Below, in pieces: positions 6,238 to 14,898 of a stretch of 28,320 bases of DNA. Source of the DNA: an uncultured Bacilli bacterium (GTDB lineage Bacteria > Bacillota_I > Bacilli_A > RF39 > UBA660). The DNA is taken from the NCBI GenBank assembly GCA_947628765.1, contig CANRBD010000003.1, forward strand, positions 1-28,320, written 5' to 3'. The translations under genes and the position numbers were made by a program. How positions within the stretch are numbered: position 1 is the first letter of the stretch; each line of letters starts with the position of its first letter. Below the pieces are notes generated by a model. It saw only the letters and a list, made by a program, of their open reading frames with translations. It did no database searches and was not told the DNA's origin.

Positions 6238-8841
6238 ATGAAAGAAATGTATCAAAAAACTATCAGTGAAATTTTTGCAGAATTTAATACATCTAAAAGA
6301 GGGCTTACAAATAAAAAAGTTCGTCAACTTTTAAGACAAAAAGGTCATAATACATTAACAGATAATAATAAAACTACTAAACTGCAACTATTTTTTAAAC
6401 AATTTAAAAATGTAATGATTATATTACTTTTTATTGTTGGTTTTCTATCACTAATTTATTCTATTATAAACAAAAGTGATTTTTTAGAACCAGTTGTTAT
6501 TTTAGGTACTAGTATTTTAAATTGTTTTATGGGCTTTCTTCAAGAGTCTAAAGCCGAAGATGCTATCGGTAAACTTAAAAAATATACAGCTAACTATGTT
6601 ACGGTAAAACGTAATAATCGTTATCGTCAAATTGATTCTAAAAATTTAGTAGTTGGTGATTACATCGTTTTAGAAAGTGGCGATAAAATTCCCGCTGATG
6701 CAAGAATAATTGAAAGTTATTTTGCCAAAGTTGATGAATCAATTTTAACTGGCGAAAGTATGATGGTCTTAAAAACTGAAGAAGTTATTGAAAACCCGGT
6801 AACTATCTCTGAAAGAAAAAATATGATTTATTTAGGGACTGTACTAGTGTCTGGTAAAATTGAAGCTATCGTTGTAGCTACTGGTATGCATACCGAGCTT
6901 GGTAAAATTGCTGAAGCAATGAATACTACCGAAGAAGCTTTAACGCCTTTACAAATTAAAATTCAAAAAATTAGTAGATTTATAACCATGGTAGCGGCTT
7001 TTCTAGTGGCTTTAGTACTTGCTTATGGTGTGATTAATGATTATGATATTTTAAGCATTATCATGTTATGTGTATCTATGATTGTTGCTTCTGTACCGGA
7101 AAGTTTGCCAGTTGCCATTACAGCTACTTTAACGATTGGTGTGAACCAAATGGCTAAAGAAAAATCAATAGTCAGAAATTTAGCGGCTATTGAGACTTTA
7201 GGTTCAACAAATGTTATTTGTTCTGATAAAACAGGTACGCTTACTCAAAATAAAATGGCTGTTATTAAAATCTTTGCTTCAAATAAAGAAATCACAGACT
7301 TAACAAATGAAGACAAGCTTATTCAAATAATGAGTCTTTGTAATACGGCTATTTTAGATAATCATCATAATTATACTGGTGATTCTGTAGATGTGGCATT
7401 AAAGAATTACCTTTTAGAAAATAATATCAAAGATTTTAAATATAAAAAAATAGTAGAACTACCTTTTGATTCTAATCGTAAAATGATGAGTACGGTTTTT
7501 AATCTTAATAATCAAGAAATTTTGTATACTAAAGGTAGCTTAGAATCAATTTTAAAAAAATGCCAAAAAGTTTTAGTCGATGGCAAGGTTATAAAGCTTA
7601 CTAGTGATATTAAAAAACTTTATCAAAAAGAAGAAAAATCGATGTCTAAAGAAGCCTTAAAAGTTATAGCTTTTGCCTATAAAGATAAACTAAAAAAACA
7701 TAAAACTGAAGACGATTATTTAACTGAAGAAAATAGTTTAATTTTAACTGGTCTTATTGGATTAAAAGATCCCGTGCGCAGTAATATCACCGAGTCAATT
7801 CAGACATGTTTAGATGCCAATATTAGACCGATAATGCTTACTGGTGATAATTTGCCAACGGCTTATTCGATCGCTAAAGAAGTAGGCATCTGTAAAAGTG
7901 AAAAAGAATGCTTAAATGCTAAAGAACTAGATGGTATTAGTCAAAGAGAACTTATAAAAATAATCAAAAAACATTCAGTATTTGCTCGCGTTAGCCCTGA
8001 ACATAAATTGCAAATTGTAAAAGCACTTCAAAAAGAAGGCTTAGTTGTCGCTATGACTGGTGATGGCGTTAATGATGCGCCAGCGATTAAACTAGCGAAT
8101 GTTGGTGTAGGCATGGGCAAAAGTGGCACTGATGTAACAAAAGATGTTTCTGATATTATTCTTTTGGATGATAGTTTTAATACAATTACCACGGCCATTA
8201 AAGAAGGCCGAAGAATTTATGATAATGTTATTACCAATATTTTATATAATTTATCGAGTAACTTTACTGAAATTATAATCATCTTATTTGGTATGTTTAC
8301 TGGTAAAAATATTATTGCTGCTATTCATGTTTTATATATTGATTTAGTAGCTGATACCTTACCATCGATTACTTTAGCTTTCGAAGGAGCTTCAAAAGAT
8401 GTGATGTCGCGAAAACCAAATGGTTTAAATAAACCAATTTTTACTCCATTTTTCCTTGCTTTTTTGATCGTTTCAGTTATTATTGAAACCTTTGTTGGTT
8501 TATTTGTTTATTTTCATTTTTTACCATTTGGAACTGGTCTAGCGCAGACGCTCGCACTTTTATGTATTATTATTAATGAATTTATTTTTGCGTATAATTG
8601 CCGTTCCTTAAAAGAACCAATTCATAAACGTGGTATATTTAGTAATAAATATTTAAATGCCGGAATTTTACTTTTATTAATCATTCAGATTATCGTGTTC
8701 TTTACGCCAATTGGTTTTATCTTCGGTTTAACATCGATCACAGTATTACAGTTTATTTATGTGTTAATCGTTAATATTTTTGCTTTTGCGCTTATCGAAA
8801 TTTTAAAACCTTTATTAGTGAGATTATTTAAAGATGAATAG
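6238..8841 (+). CDS. P-type cation-transporting ATPase, probably calcium export
   Basis: The 867-residue protein is a P-type ATPase of the SERCA/PMR1-like P2A class. It has an N-terminal cation-ATPase domain (about 1-70), a TGES actuator motif, the phosphorylated aspartate D330 in CSDKTGTLTQ, and the hinge motif TGDGVNDAP at 607-615. About ten membrane segments fit the sequence. In M4, PESLP (287-291) supplies the glutamate of the calcium site. M5 keeps the Asn and Glu (SSNFTE), and M6 reads LYIDLVADTLP, keeping the key Asp but with Asp and Ala replacing the Asn and Thr of SERCA. This is compatible with calcium export through one main site, although other divalent ions cannot be excluded. ATG 6238 follows AAAGGAG. 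Confidence 0.93.
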   Translation: MKEMYQKTISEIFAEFNTSKRGLTNKKVRQLLRQKGHNTLTDNNKTTKLQLFFKQFKNVMIILLFIVGFLSLIYSIINKSDFLEPVVILGTSILNCFMGFLQESKAEDAIGKLKKYTANYVTVKRNNRYRQIDSKNLVVGDYIVLESGDKIPADARIIESYFAKVDESILTGESMMVLKTEEVIENPVTISERKNMIYLGTVLVSGKIEAIVVATGMHTELGKIAEAMNTTEEALTPLQIKIQKISRFITMVAAFLVALVLAYGVINDYDILSIIMLCVSMIVASVPESLPVAITATLTIGVNQMAKEKSIVRNLAAIETLGSTNVICSDKTGTLTQNKMAVIKIFASNKEITDLTNEDKLIQIMSLCNTAILDNHHNYTGDSVDVALKNYLLENNIKDFKYKKIVELPFDSNRKMMSTVFNLNNQEILYTKGSLESILKKCQKVLVDGKVIKLTSDIKKLYQKEEKSMSKEALKVIAFAYKDKLKKHKTEDDYLTEENSLILTGLIGLKDPVRSNITESIQTCLDANIRPIMLTGDNLPTAYSIAKEVGICKSEKECLNAKELDGISQRELIKIIKKHSVFARVSPEHKLQIVKALQKEGLVVAMTGDGVNDAPAIKLANVGVGMGKSGTDVTKDVSDIILLDDSFNTITTAIKEGRRIYDNVITNILYNLSSNFTEIIIILFGMFTGKNIIAAIHVLYIDLVADTLPSITLAFEGASKDVMSRKPNGLNKPIFTPFFLAFLIVSVIIETFVGLFVYFHFLPFGTGLAQTLALLCIIINEFIFAYNCRSLKEPIHKRGIFSNKYLNAGILLLLIIQIIVFFTPIGFIFGLTSITVLQFIYVLIVNIFAFALIEILKPLLVRLFKDE

Positions 8842-8854
8842 ATTTTTATTGTTA

Positions 8855-8863
8855 TGATATAAT
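8855..8863 (+). promoter_or_regulatory. Extended -10 promoter for the CmpB-like gene and lipoprotein gene
   Basis: TGATATAAT, with a poor -35 (TGAATA at 8835-8840). It lies between the ATPase stop and the next start, with no terminator between, so read-through from the ATPase gene is also likely. Confidence 0.45.
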
Positions 8864-8887
8864 ATTTGTTAGAAAAGAGAGTGTTTT

Positions 8888-9574
8888 ATGAAGTTAGCTG
8901 TAATCTTTTTACTATTTTTAATGTTTTCCTTTTTAGGCTGGCTGATGGAAGAAGTTTATGCCTATATTGAAAATGGAAAAATTTCCAATCGCGGTTTTTT
9001 AATTGGACCTATTTGTCCTATTTATGGTGTCGGAGCTTTATTAATAATTACTTTATTAGAAAAATATCAAAATGATATTTTAGCCCTTTTTGTTATGTCG
9101 ACTCTTTTAGGCGCCATCTTGGAATATCTTACCAGTTACATTATGGAAAAAATATTTAAAGTTCGTTGGTGGGATTATAGTAATTACAAATTTAACATCA
9201 ATGGCCGTATTTGTTTATCTGTAAGTGTAATCTTTGGTTTTCTAGGTATTGTAACGATTTATATTTTAAAACCATTTTTTGAAAGTATTTTATCTTTTTT
9301 CCCAGAAATAGTACTTATTATCATTGCTATTTGTTTAGGAATTGTTTTTATTACCGATATTATTATTTCAGGTAATGTTATTTCCAAAATAAATAAAGTT
9401 GATTTAAGTGGGGCACGTGATGTTACTGATGAAATCACTAATAGAGTAAGAAAATCACTTACTAAGCATTCAATCTTTACTAGACGTCTCGCAAATGCTT
9501 TCCCGGATTTTAAAGTTGAATGGACAGGAAAATTATTAAAAATAAAAAAACAAAAAAATAGTATAAAAAAGTAA
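8888..9574 (+). CDS. Putative ABC-transporter type IV membrane protein (CmpB family)
   Basis: The 228-residue protein has four or five hydrophobic segments and matches the family annotated as putative ABC transporter permease (PF06541, CmpB/DUF1113). The diagnostic parts are FLGWLMEEVYAYIENGKISNRGFLIGP in the first 40 residues (Trp, two Glu, then NRGFL-GP), CPIYGVGA, EYLTSYIMEKIFKVRWWDYS and an NGRICL motif. The family name is historical, its function is not established, and no ATP-binding subunit is encoded nearby. The C-terminal 60 residues are basic and probably cytoplasmic. ATG 8888 follows a GAGAG site; the lipoprotein gene begins 33 bases after the stop, so the two probably form an operon. 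Confidence 0.82.
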   Translation: MKLAVIFLLFLMFSFLGWLMEEVYAYIENGKISNRGFLIGPICPIYGVGALLIITLLEKYQNDILALFVMSTLLGAILEYLTSYIMEKIFKVRWWDYSNYKFNINGRICLSVSVIFGFLGIVTIYILKPFFESILSFFPEIVLIIIAICLGIVFITDIIISGNVISKINKVDLSGARDVTDEITNRVRKSLTKHSIFTRRLANAFPDFKVEWTGKLLKIKKQKNSIKK

Positions 9575-9607
9575 TATCTTCTCAAAATATAATTGAGGAG
9601 GAAAATT

Positions 9608-10153
9608 ATGAAAAAGTTTTTATTAATAACGTTATCTAGCTTATTCATCTTAACAGGTTGTGGCACGGATATGGGAAATACGCCAACTAAAAAAGTAGAG
9701 GCCTTTTTAAATAATTATCAAACTTTAAATGACGATGTTTTAGAAGATTTAGATACTACTTTAACGAATGATACTACTTTAAATGAAGAAGAACGCCAAA
9801 AATACCATGATTTTATGGAAAAACATTATCAAGATTTAAAATATGAAATTAAAGATGAAAAAATTGATGGGGATACTGCTACTGTTGAAGCTGAGGTAAC
9901 AGTTAAGAGTTATGCCCATGCGATTGATGAAGCTGAAAACTATAAAAGTGAAAATGAAGATAAATTCCAAAGTGAAGACGGTAATTATGATGCCTCTTTA
10001 TTTAATAGCTATCGTTTAGAAGAATTAGAAAAAGTGACTGATACAGAAACTTATACGATTACTTTTAATTTAACTAAAGAGCAAGATGAGTGGAAGTTAG
10101 AAGATTTAAGTGATGAAGATTTAAATAAAATAAATGGACTATATGCTGATTAA
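9608..10153 (+). CDS. Lipoprotein of unknown function
   Basis: The 181-residue product starts with a type II signal peptide: two Lys, a hydrophobic stretch and the lipobox LTGC with C18 as the lipidated residue. It should be tethered to the outer face of the membrane. The rest is acidic, with an alpha+beta pattern (KVEAFLNNYQTLN helix, then alternating strands DGDTATVEAEV and ETYTITFNL, then DEWKLEDLS). This resembles NTF2-like lipoproteins of the DUF4878/DUF5105 kind, but that is a fold-level guess. I chose ATG 9608 because GAGGAGGA ends six bases before it; an upstream TTG at 9593 lies inside the ribosome binding region. It probably shares a transcript with the preceding CmpB-like gene. Confidence 0.8.
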   Translation: MKKFLLITLSSLFILTGCGTDMGNTPTKKVEAFLNNYQTLNDDVLEDLDTTLTNDTTLNEEERQKYHDFMEKHYQDLKYEIKDEKIDGDTATVEAEVTVKSYAHAIDEAENYKSENEDKFQSEDGNYDASLFNSYRLEELEKVTDTETYTITFNLTKEQDEWKLEDLSDEDLNKINGLYAD

Positions 10154-10167
10154 TATAGTCTTTTTTT
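10137..10167 (+). terminator. Terminator of the lipoprotein gene
   Basis: GACTATAT (10137-10144) pairs with ATATAGTC (10153-10160), followed by seven T. The stop codon lies in the hairpin. Confidence 0.9.
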
Positions 10168-10194
10168 GACTTTTTGTGATAATCATAATATACT
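10166..10194 (+). promoter_or_regulatory. Sigma-A promoter of the first GH25 gene
   Basis: TTGACT (10166-10171), 17-bp spacer, TATACT (10189-10194). The -35 begins in the T run of the preceding terminator. Confidence 0.7.
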
Positions 10195-10212
10195 ATATAT
10201 TAGGTGATGTAA

Positions 10213-11436
10213 ATGAAAAAGATTTTTTCATTACAATTATTGTTGTCAATACCAGTAGTGGTTATGGCTTTTGTTTTAACTATTTCATGTATTAATATCA
10301 TCGATAGCCAAAATAATGAAATGACAACGGCAAAAATAAATAACGCTTTTCCCAATAAAATGGCGGTGCCTAAATATACACCTTTAAAAACAGAAACTCC
10401 AGTAGCGCCTAAAGCCAAAATTGCGCCTATCCATGATAAAGAAGATGGACAGGTAAAGCGTGTAGATAATACAAAGCCTAGTAAAATTGGTGATGCTCGC
10501 AAACAATATGAAGCTAGTGGTCGTTCATTTGGTATCGATGTATCCAAATGGCAGGGCAATATTAATTGGTCTATGGTTAAACAAAGTGGGGTAGAATTTG
10601 CCATGATTAGAGTCGGTTATCGTGGAACCGAAACTGGTCAAATAAAAATAGATCCTTATTTTGCAAGTAATATCAAAGGCGCTTTAAATAATGGCATTCA
10701 TGTCGGAGTTTATTTTTATTCAGTAGCTAAAAACGAAATGGAAGCTTTAGAAGAAGCCAAAGTTGTTGTAGATCAGATAAAACCATATCGTATTAATTAT
10801 CCAGTGGCTTTTGATTTAGAAGATTTTAATCGATATCGATTATCAGGAGTTAGTAATGCCCAATTAAATAAAAATGCGGTAGCTTTTTTAAATTATATTA
10901 AAGGAAAAGGTTATACCCCAATGCATTATGGCAGCAAAAGTCGTTTTGGTTCTGTATGGGATATGGGCATTTTAAATAACTATAAAATATGGCTCGCCCA
11001 TTATACTGACAAGACAAATTATGCTGGCAAATATAATATGTGGCAATATACTAGTAAAGGTATTGTTCCTGGGATTAATGGGAATGTTGATATGAATATT
11101 GCTTATTTTAAATTATCGCCTAATGTTGCTGATCAGGCAAAAAGTGAAAATGATCTTAGTACTAATCCCAATGAGGAAGTAATTAAAAATACCCACTTTA
11201 CTTCAGTTAATGAAGAAGTAGTAACCACCGCCAATGTTAATTTCCGAAAGTCACCAACTACTGATTTAGATAATAAAATTTATGATTATGCAATTGCAGC
11301 AGGCACCAAAATGCTAAGAATTGGTATTAGTGATAATGGTTGGGCCAAAGTTATCTATAATAATATTACAGGATATATATCTAATGAGTATTTAACATTA
11401 GTTCCAGCGGAAACTGATAAAATAGAAGAAAGCTAA
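10213..11436 (+). CDS. Membrane-anchored GH25 lysozyme with C-terminal SH3 domain
   Basis: The 407-residue protein should be a muramidase cleaving the MurNAc-GlcNAc bond of peptidoglycan outside the cell. A hydrophobic N-terminal segment (about 5-30) without a clear cleavage site is probably a membrane anchor; a Pro/Lys-rich linker follows to about 100. The GH25 domain (about 105-300) has FGIDVSKWQG with D109, the active-site DxE in FDLED (D201, E203), and the late MWQYTS and DMN motifs that line the pocket. An SH3_3-type domain (about 335-400: NFRKSPTTD, GWAKVIY, GYI) likely binds wall peptides. ATG 10213 follows AGGTGAT. The next gene is a paralog with the same architecture. Confidence 0.92.
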   Translation: MKKIFSLQLLLSIPVVVMAFVLTISCINIIDSQNNEMTTAKINNAFPNKMAVPKYTPLKTETPVAPKAKIAPIHDKEDGQVKRVDNTKPSKIGDARKQYEASGRSFGIDVSKWQGNINWSMVKQSGVEFAMIRVGYRGTETGQIKIDPYFASNIKGALNNGIHVGVYFYSVAKNEMEALEEAKVVVDQIKPYRINYPVAFDLEDFNRYRLSGVSNAQLNKNAVAFLNYIKGKGYTPMHYGSKSRFGSVWDMGILNNYKIWLAHYTDKTNYAGKYNMWQYTSKGIVPGINGNVDMNIAYFKLSPNVADQAKSENDLSTNPNEEVIKNTHFTSVNEEVVTTANVNFRKSPTTDLDNKIYDYAIAAGTKMLRIGISDNGWAKVIYNNITGYISNEYLTLVPAETDKIEES

Positions 11437-11452
11437 ATTTTTAGCTTTTTTT
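11429..11452 (+). terminator. Terminator of the first GH25 gene
   Basis: AAAGCTAAA (11429-11437) pairs with TTTAGCTTT (11440-11448) around a short loop, with a T run. It includes the stop codon. Confidence 0.8.
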
Positions 11453-11498
11453 CTTCACACAATTTGACGGTTTAAAACCTTTTTCCTTTTAAAATATT

Positions 11499-11527
11499 TT
11501 GCCTTTTAAAATAAAACAGTTTATACT
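11499..11527 (+). promoter_or_regulatory. Sigma-A-like promoter of the second GH25 gene
   Basis: TTGCCT (11499-11504), 17-bp spacer, TATACT (11522-11527). It has the same -10 as the first GH25 gene. Confidence 0.6.
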
Positions 11528-11547
11528 AAAAATATAAGGTGGTTAAT

Positions 11548-12639
11548 ATGAAGGTAAAGTATTTAACTTTAGACATTTTTCTTATTATATCATTATTTAT
11601 TGTCGCGATTGTTTTAAACGTGTCTTTTTCGCATATTTTAAAATACAATGAACAGATGATTGCAATGGCTAAAACCCAAAATGAAATAGCTTATAATAAA
11701 GCTGCTTTACCTATCTATAATGAACAATTTAACGATACTCATAAAGTTATCGAATATACTGAAGGAAAAACTTATGGAATCGATGTGTCGGCTTGGCAAG
11801 GTAAAATCGACTGGGCTAAAGTAAAACAAAGTGGAGTTGATTTCGCGATTATTAGAGTAGGCTATCGTGGTTATAAAGCTGGCGATATTCATTTAGATAG
11901 TTACTTTTATACCAATATGAATGAAGCTTTAAAAAATGGTGTTCAAGTGGGAGTATATTTCTATTCATCAGCCAAAAATGAAAAAGAAGCGATTGAAGAA
12001 GCTAAATTTGTTGAAGAAAAAATTGCTCCATATAAAAATCAAATTACATATCCTGTAGTTTTTGACTTAGAAAAAATTAATTTAGATAGATTAACAGGCG
12101 TTAGTGGAACCCAGGTTACTAAAAACGCGATTGCTTTTTTAGATCATATTGAAAGGGCTGGATATACACCAATGTTTTATACAGGTATCATTCATACCCG
12201 TATCGCTTGGCACATGGATAAATTACAAAAGTATAGAATATGGTTAGCTGACTATGTTGATAAGACTGATTACAAAGGAAAATACGATATGTGGCAGTAT
12301 ACTTCTAGTGGTAAAGTTCCTGGAATCAGTGGCCGAGTTGATTTAAATGTTGCTAGTTTTAAAGTATTAGTTGGGGAAAATGATATTGTCAATGAAAAAG
12401 TTATTAAAAGTATGAAATTTAATAAAGTAAATGATACGGTCACAGTTACGACTTATGCCAATTTCCGAAAATCACCAACTGCTGAATTAGAAAATAAAAT
12501 AACTGATTCCATTCCCGCTGGAACCAAATTAAAAAGACTAGAGGTTAGTACCGATGGCTTGTGGTCAAAAGTAATATATAAAGATACCGTTGGTTATGTT
12601 TTCAGTAATTACTTAACTAATAAACCTAAAAAAATTTAA
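11548..12639 (+). CDS. Membrane-anchored GH25 lysozyme with C-terminal SH3 domain (second paralog)
   Basis: A 363-residue paralog of the preceding gene, with the same order: N-terminal membrane segment, short linker (about 45 residues shorter), GH25 domain, SH3 domain. Catalytic motifs are YGIDVSAWQG with D79 and FDLEK with D173 and E175, plus MWQYTS and DLN near the domain end. The SH3 repeat keeps ANFRKSPTAELENKI and GYVFSNYL. I place the start at ATG 11548, preceded by AAGGTGG at five bases; an in-frame GTG at 11539 overlaps that site. It has its own promoter and terminator, so the tandem pair can be expressed separately. Whether the targets are self wall (growth, spore release) or other bacteria cannot be read from sequence. 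Confidence 0.92.
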   Translation: MKVKYLTLDIFLIISLFIVAIVLNVSFSHILKYNEQMIAMAKTQNEIAYNKAALPIYNEQFNDTHKVIEYTEGKTYGIDVSAWQGKIDWAKVKQSGVDFAIIRVGYRGYKAGDIHLDSYFYTNMNEALKNGVQVGVYFYSSAKNEKEAIEEAKFVEEKIAPYKNQITYPVVFDLEKINLDRLTGVSGTQVTKNAIAFLDHIERAGYTPMFYTGIIHTRIAWHMDKLQKYRIWLADYVDKTDYKGKYDMWQYTSSGKVPGISGRVDLNVASFKVLVGENDIVNEKVIKSMKFNKVNDTVTVTTYANFRKSPTAELENKITDSIPAGTKLKRLEVSTDGLWSKVIYKDTVGYVFSNYLTNKPKKI

Positions 12640-12664
12640 CTAGAAATTAATTTCTAGTTTTTTT
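12638..12664 (+). terminator. Terminator of the second GH25 gene
   Basis: AACTAGAAA (12638-12646) and TTTCTAGTT (12651-12659) pair around TTAA, followed by T. The stop codon is in the left arm. Confidence 0.9.
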
Positions 12665-12692
12665 AATAAAAAAACTTTGTTTTTCATACAAT
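12665..12692 (+). promoter_or_regulatory. Sigma-E-like promoter of the dacB-spmA-spmB operon
   Basis: CATACAAT (12685-12692) is an exact match to the -10 of the mother-cell sigma factor SigE, with AATAAA (12665-12670) as the -35-like box 14 bp upstream. Bacillus subtilis dacB is known to be SigE-dependent, so context and sequence agree. No good sigma-A -10 is seen in this gap. Confidence 0.65.
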
Positions 12693-12708
12693 TATCTAGG
12701 TGATAAAG

Positions 12709-13782
12709 GTGAAAAAGCTCTTATTTCTACTCTTATTATTTATACCGATAAATGTGCATGCTTTTACTTCAAATGCTGTAGGAACTATTTTAATGGATAC
12801 GGATAATCATCGTATTTTATATGCTAAAAATGCCCATTATACCCAAAGCGTAGCTTCTATTTCTAAAATAATGACGGCAATAGTAGCTATTGAAAATATA
12901 AATATCCAAAAAAAAGTAACCATTGGTAATGAAGTTTTAAAAGCTCATGGCTCGGGTATTTATATTAAACCGGGTGAAATTTTAACAATCGAAGATTTAC
13001 TTTATGGGCTCATGCTTAGAAGTGGTAATGATGCAGCACTTGCTATTGCCACGCATGTATCTGGTGATGTTATTAAATTTACTCAAAAAATGAATGAATT
13101 AGCCCAAAAGATAGGTATGCAAGATACGGTGTTTAATAATCCTAGTGGTTTAGATGAGGGAAAAGGCAATATTTCTTCAGCTTATGATATGGCACTTTTA
13201 ATGAGCTATGCCATGCAAAACAAAAACTTTAGGGAAATTGTGAAAACTAAAGTATATAAATTAAAAACTAATAAAAATGTCTATGTCTGGCATAACAAGA
13301 ATAAACTTTTAAACACTTATCCATATACTACTGGTGGCAAAACAGGTTATACTAAAAAAGCGAAACGAACCTTAGTTACTACAGCTTCTAAAAATGGTTT
13401 AAATTTAACGGCTGTTACGATTAATGATGGCAGTGATTGGAAGGATCATAAAAATTTATATGAAGAAGCTTTTGCCAAATATACCTCATATACTTTAATT
13501 GATAAAGGGAATATCAGTGTGCTTGGGGATACTTATTATCAAAATGATACGATGTTTATTAAAAAAGATTTTAAATATCCATTATTGGAAAGTGAGAAAG
13601 AAGCCATTATCTTAAAATATCAATTAGATAAAAAAAGACATTTTAATAGTGGAGATAAAATTGGAAAGGTAAATCTATATATTGGTGATAAAAAAGTTAA
13701 AAGCCAGAATATCTATATTAATAAAGGTAAACCAAAATTAACCATTATTCAAAAAATAAAATCTTGGTTTAATGATAAATAA
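12709..13782 (+). CDS. dacB: Sporulation D-alanyl-D-alanine carboxypeptidase (DacB/PBP5* type)
   Basis: A 357-residue penicillin-binding protein of the S11 family that trims the terminal D-Ala of peptidoglycan stem peptides and so lowers cross-linking. A signal peptide (1-18, ending NVHA) is followed by the active-site S50-I-S-K53, S105-G-N107 and K211-T-G213, all in proper order. A C-terminal beta-rich domain and a basic amphipathic tail (KIKSWF) follow, the usual membrane association of the family. The start is probably GTG 12709, four bases after AGGTGAT; an in-frame GTG at 12700 would overlap that site. The spmA-spmB-rluB neighbours reproduce the B. subtilis dacB order, and the promoter is SigE-like, so the job is likely spore cortex modification. 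Confidence 0.9.
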   Translation: MKKLLFLLLLFIPINVHAFTSNAVGTILMDTDNHRILYAKNAHYTQSVASISKIMTAIVAIENINIQKKVTIGNEVLKAHGSGIYIKPGEILTIEDLLYGLMLRSGNDAALAIATHVSGDVIKFTQKMNELAQKIGMQDTVFNNPSGLDEGKGNISSAYDMALLMSYAMQNKNFREIVKTKVYKLKTNKNVYVWHNKNKLLNTYPYTTGGKTGYTKKAKRTLVTTASKNGLNLTAVTINDGSDWKDHKNLYEEAFAKYTSYTLIDKGNISVLGDTYYQNDTMFIKKDFKYPLLESEKEAIILKYQLDKKRHFNSGDKIGKVNLYIGDKKVKSQNIYINKGKPKLTIIQKIKSWFNDK

Positions 13783-14350
13783 ACTTTGGATATTTTTTAT
13801 TATTTCTGGCTCAATCTTTTTAATTATAAATGGCAAAGCTGATGTTTTAAATTCACAAATATTATCTAGTGGTAAAACCACCTTAGATTTAATTATGCAG
13901 ATTTTCCCATTGTTGGCTCTTTGGCTTGGTATTATGAATATTGCCAAAGAGTCAGGTCTTTTAGATAAAATTTCTAAATTTATTTCGCCTTTGCTTTCCA
14001 AAATCTTTCCAGAGATTCCTAAGGGTCATGAATCTTTAGGTTTAATTTCATCTAATATTATTGCCAATCTTTTTGGCTTAGGTAATGCGGCTACACCTTT
14101 TGGTTTAAAAGCAATGGAATCACTGCAAAAATTAAATCCTAAAAAAAACGAAGCTACGCGCAGTATGATTACTTTTTTAGTTATCAATACATGTGGAGTC
14201 ACTTTAGTACCCACAACTATTATTTCACTTAGGATGATGCATGACAGTACTGATCCAACTAGTATCGTGATGCCTTGTGTTATTGTTACTTTTTTATCGC
14301 TCATTATAGGACTAATTATCGATAGGATTTTTTCAAGACGATATAAATGA
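13772..14350 (+). CDS. spmA: Spore maturation protein A
   Basis: A 192-residue integral membrane protein with about five hydrophobic segments, matching SpmA (nucleoside recognition/gate domain): IFPLLALWLGIMNIAKESGLL, ISSNIIANLFGLGNAATPFGLKAM and NTCGVTLVPTT are hallmark stretches. SpmA and SpmB are needed for full dehydration of the spore core in B. subtilis and Clostridium; the transported species is not settled. ATG 13772 overlaps the end of dacB by 11 bases, showing translational coupling, and its TGA overlaps the spmB start. That TGA is a true stop, showing use of the standard genetic code. Confidence 0.95.
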   Translation: MINKLWIFFIISGSIFLIINGKADVLNSQILSSGKTTLDLIMQIFPLLALWLGIMNIAKESGLLDKISKFISPLLSKIFPEIPKGHESLGLISSNIIANLFGLGNAATPFGLKAMESLQKLNPKKNEATRSMITFLVINTCGVTLVPTTIISLRMMHDSTDPTSIVMPCVIVTFLSLIIGLIIDRIFSRRYK

Positions 14351-14865
14351 AATTACTATCTAATTTATTTATTCCGGTTTTAGTTTTAACTATTATTATT
14401 TATGGAGCGAAAAAAAAGCTAAATGTTTATGATAGTTTTTTAGAGGGCGCGAAAGAAGGCTTACCAATGGTAGTTAATATGTTTCCGCCACTTTTAGCGA
14501 TGATTTTAGGAATTAATATTTTTACTAATAGTGGTTTAGTAAATGAAATGTTTCAATTTTTAAAACCGCTTTTTTATATGATTAATGTGCCTTTAGAAAT
14601 TTTACCTATTGCAGTTATGAGACCGCTTTCTGGTAGTTTTGGGCTAGCGCTTTTAAATGATTTATATACACTTTATGGTGTTGATAATTATTTAAGTATT
14701 TTAGCCTCAATCATTCAAGGCTCAAGTGATACGACTTTATATATTATTACGCTTTATTTTGGCACCATTGGTATTCAAAAAATTAGATATGCTTTATGGG
14801 CAGGGCTTTTAGCGGACTTATTTACAGTAATTTTAAGTTTAATCATTGTCCCCTTGTTTTTTTAA
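14347..14865 (+). CDS. spmB: Spore maturation protein B
   Basis: A 172-residue membrane protein with about five hydrophobic segments, homologous to SpmA and matching SpmB by FLEGAKEGLPMVVNMFPPLLAM near residues 28-50, MRPLSGSFG and QGSSDTTLYI. It partners with SpmA in spore core dehydration. The start overlaps the spmA stop as ATGA, a coupled junction. A promoter for rluB lies in the last bases of this gene. Confidence 0.95.
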   Translation: MKLLSNLFIPVLVLTIIIYGAKKKLNVYDSFLEGAKEGLPMVVNMFPPLLAMILGINIFTNSGLVNEMFQFLKPLFYMINVPLEILPIAVMRPLSGSFGLALLNDLYTLYGVDNYLSILASIIQGSSDTTLYIITLYFGTIGIQKIRYALWAGLLADLFTVILSLIIVPLFF

Positions 14866-14882
14866 AAGGACTTCGGTATAAT
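14854..14882 (+). promoter_or_regulatory. Sigma-A-like promoter of rluB inside the 3' end of spmB
   Basis: TTGTTT (14854-14859), 17-bp spacer, TATAAT (14877-14882). It would allow rluB to be expressed in growing cells, apart from the sporulation operon. Confidence 0.65.
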
Positions 14883-14898
14883 TTTATTAGGTGATTTC

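Noticed and set aside
8888..9574. An ABC transporter operon
   Set aside because: The protein matches the CmpB-like family only. No ATP-binding protein is encoded beside it, so the transporter name is kept as putative.
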